From Nitrosomonadales bacterium (GTDB taxonomy: Bacteria > Pseudomonadota > Gammaproteobacteria > Burkholderiales > Gallionellaceae), in NCBI GenBank assembly GCA_016213335.1, contig JACRAQ010000089.1, forward strand, positions 1-34,729: a stretch of 34,729 bases of DNA, read 5' to 3'. Position numbers and translations under genes: made by a program. Of this stretch, positions 33,632 to 34,729 are shown one piece after another (the first letter of the stretch is position 1; every line of letters starts with the position of its first letter). The notes beneath the pieces are model-generated. The model saw nothing but the letters and a program-made list of their open reading frames with translations, did not search any database and was not told where the DNA came from.

Positions 33632-34729
33632 ATGGAAAGAGCACAGGCCACCGAGCTGATACACAATCTGCTGCGCGGCATGATCGGCAAGAATGCGTCC
33701 GACCTGTTCATCACCACCGGCTTCCCGCCCGCATTCAAGATGGATGGCAAGCTGGTAGCGGTATCGCCGCAGGCACTTACCACCCAGCACACGCAGGAAC
33801 TGGCGCGCAGCATCATGAATGACCGGCAGGCCGCCGAATTCGAGGCCTCGCACGAATGCAACTTCGCCATCAGCCCTCCAGGCATCGGACGCTTCCGCGT
33901 CAACGTGTTCATGCAGCAGCAGCGTGTCGGCATGGTGCTGCGCACCATCACCACCAAGATCCCCGATCTGGACGAAATGGGGCTGCCGCCCGTTCTGAAG
34001 GACGTGGTGATGACCAAACGCGGCCTGGTTCTCCTGGTCGGCGGCACCGGCTCCGGCAAATCCACCACGCTGGCGGCCATGCTCGGCCACCGCAACAAAA
34101 ACAGCCATGGTCACATCATCACCATCGAAGATCCGGTGGAATATGTGCACGACCATATCAACTGCATCGTCACCCACCGCGAGGTCGGCGTGGACACCGA
34201 ATCCTGGGAGGCGGCGCTGAAGAACACGCTGCGCCAGGCGCCGGACGTCATCCTGATCGGCGAAATCCGCGACCGGGAAACCATGGAGCACGCCGTGGCC
34301 TTCGCCGAGACCGGCCATCTTTGCCTGGCCACGCTGCACGCCAACAGCGCCAACCAGGCGCTGGACCGCATCATCAACTTTTTCCCGGAAGAGCGCCGCG
34401 CGCAATTGCTGATGGACCTGTCGATCAACATCAAGGCGTTGATCTCGCAGCGCCTGATCCCGAACAAGAGCGGGACCGGGCGCGCGGCGGCGTTTGAAAT
34501 CCTGCTCAATTCGCCGTTGATCGCCGACCTGATTTTCAAAGGCGAGGTGCATGCAATCAAAGAAGTCATGGCAAAGTCGCGCGAGATCGGCATGCAGACC
34601 TTCGACCAGTCCCTTTTCGACCTCCACGAGGCCGGCAAGATCACCTACGAGGATGCGCTGCGCAACGCCGACTCGGTGAACGACCTGCGTCTGACCATCA
34701 AACTGCACGGCAAGGAATCGAAGGACCGC
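33632..34729 (+). CDS. pilU: PilT-like ATPase PilU (3' end cut by window)
   Basis: 366 codons are visible with no stop before the window edge. The start MERAQATELIHNLLRGMIGKNASDLF is preceded by AGGAG. Walker A is GGTGSGKSTT, Walker B APDVILIGEIRD, the His box GHLCLATLHANSA; AFEILLNSPLIADLI corresponds to the PilT AIRNLI region. PilU works with PilT in pilus retraction. It lies 68 bp after pilT, as in most type IV pilus bacteria. The usual PilU length is about 380 residues, so only a short tail is missing. Confidence 0.95.
   Translation, partial: MERAQATELIHNLLRGMIGKNASDLFITTGFPPAFKMDGKLVAVSPQALTTQHTQELARSIMNDRQAAEFEASHECNFAISPPGIGRFRVNVFMQQQRVGMVLRTITTKIPDLDEMGLPPVLKDVVMTKRGLVLLVGGTGSGKSTTLAAMLGHRNKNSHGHIITIEDPVEYVHDHINCIVTHREVGVDTESWEAALKNTLRQAPDVILIGEIRDRETMEHAVAFAETGHLCLATLHANSANQALDRIINFFPEERRAQLLMDLSINIKALISQRLIPNKSGTGRAAAFEILLNSPLIADLIFKGEVHAIKEVMAKSREIGMQTFDQSLFDLHEAGKITYEDALRNADSVNDLRLTIKLHGKESKDR

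Overview
The window (about 60% G+C by eye) looks like a piece of the chromosome of a chemolithotrophic betaproteobacterium. The nearest match in style is the Gallionellaceae/Sulfuricellaceae side of the Nitrosomonadales. This rests on the combination of genes: a Qmo/Hdr-type electron-transfer locus of dissimilatory sulfur oxidisers, c-type cytochromes, RegB/RegA redox control, a nitric-oxide-type stress cluster, and the usual proteobacterial blocks argB-HAD-slmA and yggU-yggT-proC-yggS//pilT-pilU. The species cannot be fixed from the sequence alone.

Layout. (1) 1-5.1 kb: the end of a QmoB-like flavo-iron-sulfur protein, then separate HdrC-like and HdrB-like subunits, a rhodanese, an unrecognised small protein, a soluble cytochrome c, a membrane-anchored monoheme cytochrome and a degenerate PCu(A)C protein. 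This is an energy-metabolism region. (2) 5.2-7.5 kb: argB, a pyrimidine-nucleotidase-like HAD hydrolase and slmA. (3) 7.5-8.6 kb: a small accessory patch. It holds an AbrB-type antitoxin and a PIN toxin, split by a 240-bp MITE with matching terminal inverted repeats and a TGA target duplication, followed by the tail of an HNH nuclease. (4) 8.6-10.6 kb: a divergent DAHP synthase and an orphan BtuF-like binding protein. (5) 10.7-16.5 kb, minus strand: a 1516-residue CHASE-PAS3 hybrid histidine kinase and a REC-HD-GYP response regulator, probably one c-di-GMP signalling pair. (6) 16.7-20.8 kb: lipid A aminoarabinose genes arnC, split arnA (formyltransferase and dehydrogenase as two genes) and arnD, interspersed with two repeat elements.

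(7) 20.9-22.9 kb, minus strand: an OprC/NosA-type TonB-dependent copper receptor with a structured leader. (8) 23.2-27.0 kb: a FapA/DUF342 protein followed by regB-regA. (9) 27.1-30.1 kb: a five-gene run (DUF2249, FmdE-like protein, hemerythrin, DUF2249, 12-TM membrane protein) whose promoter region carries a good match to the NsrR nitric-oxide repressor site. This is the most system-like unit in the window. (10) 30.1-34.7 kb: yggU, yggT, proC and yggS on the minus strand, divergent from pilT and a pilU cut by the window end.

Small repeats are a theme. The window holds one clear MITE, one probable MITE-like element, three sites with copies of a 'CCACGGATAAACAC'-type dispersed repeat, and one G/C-rich double-hairpin repeat, all in intergenic positions. 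No tRNA, rRNA, CRISPR array or intact insertion sequence was seen.
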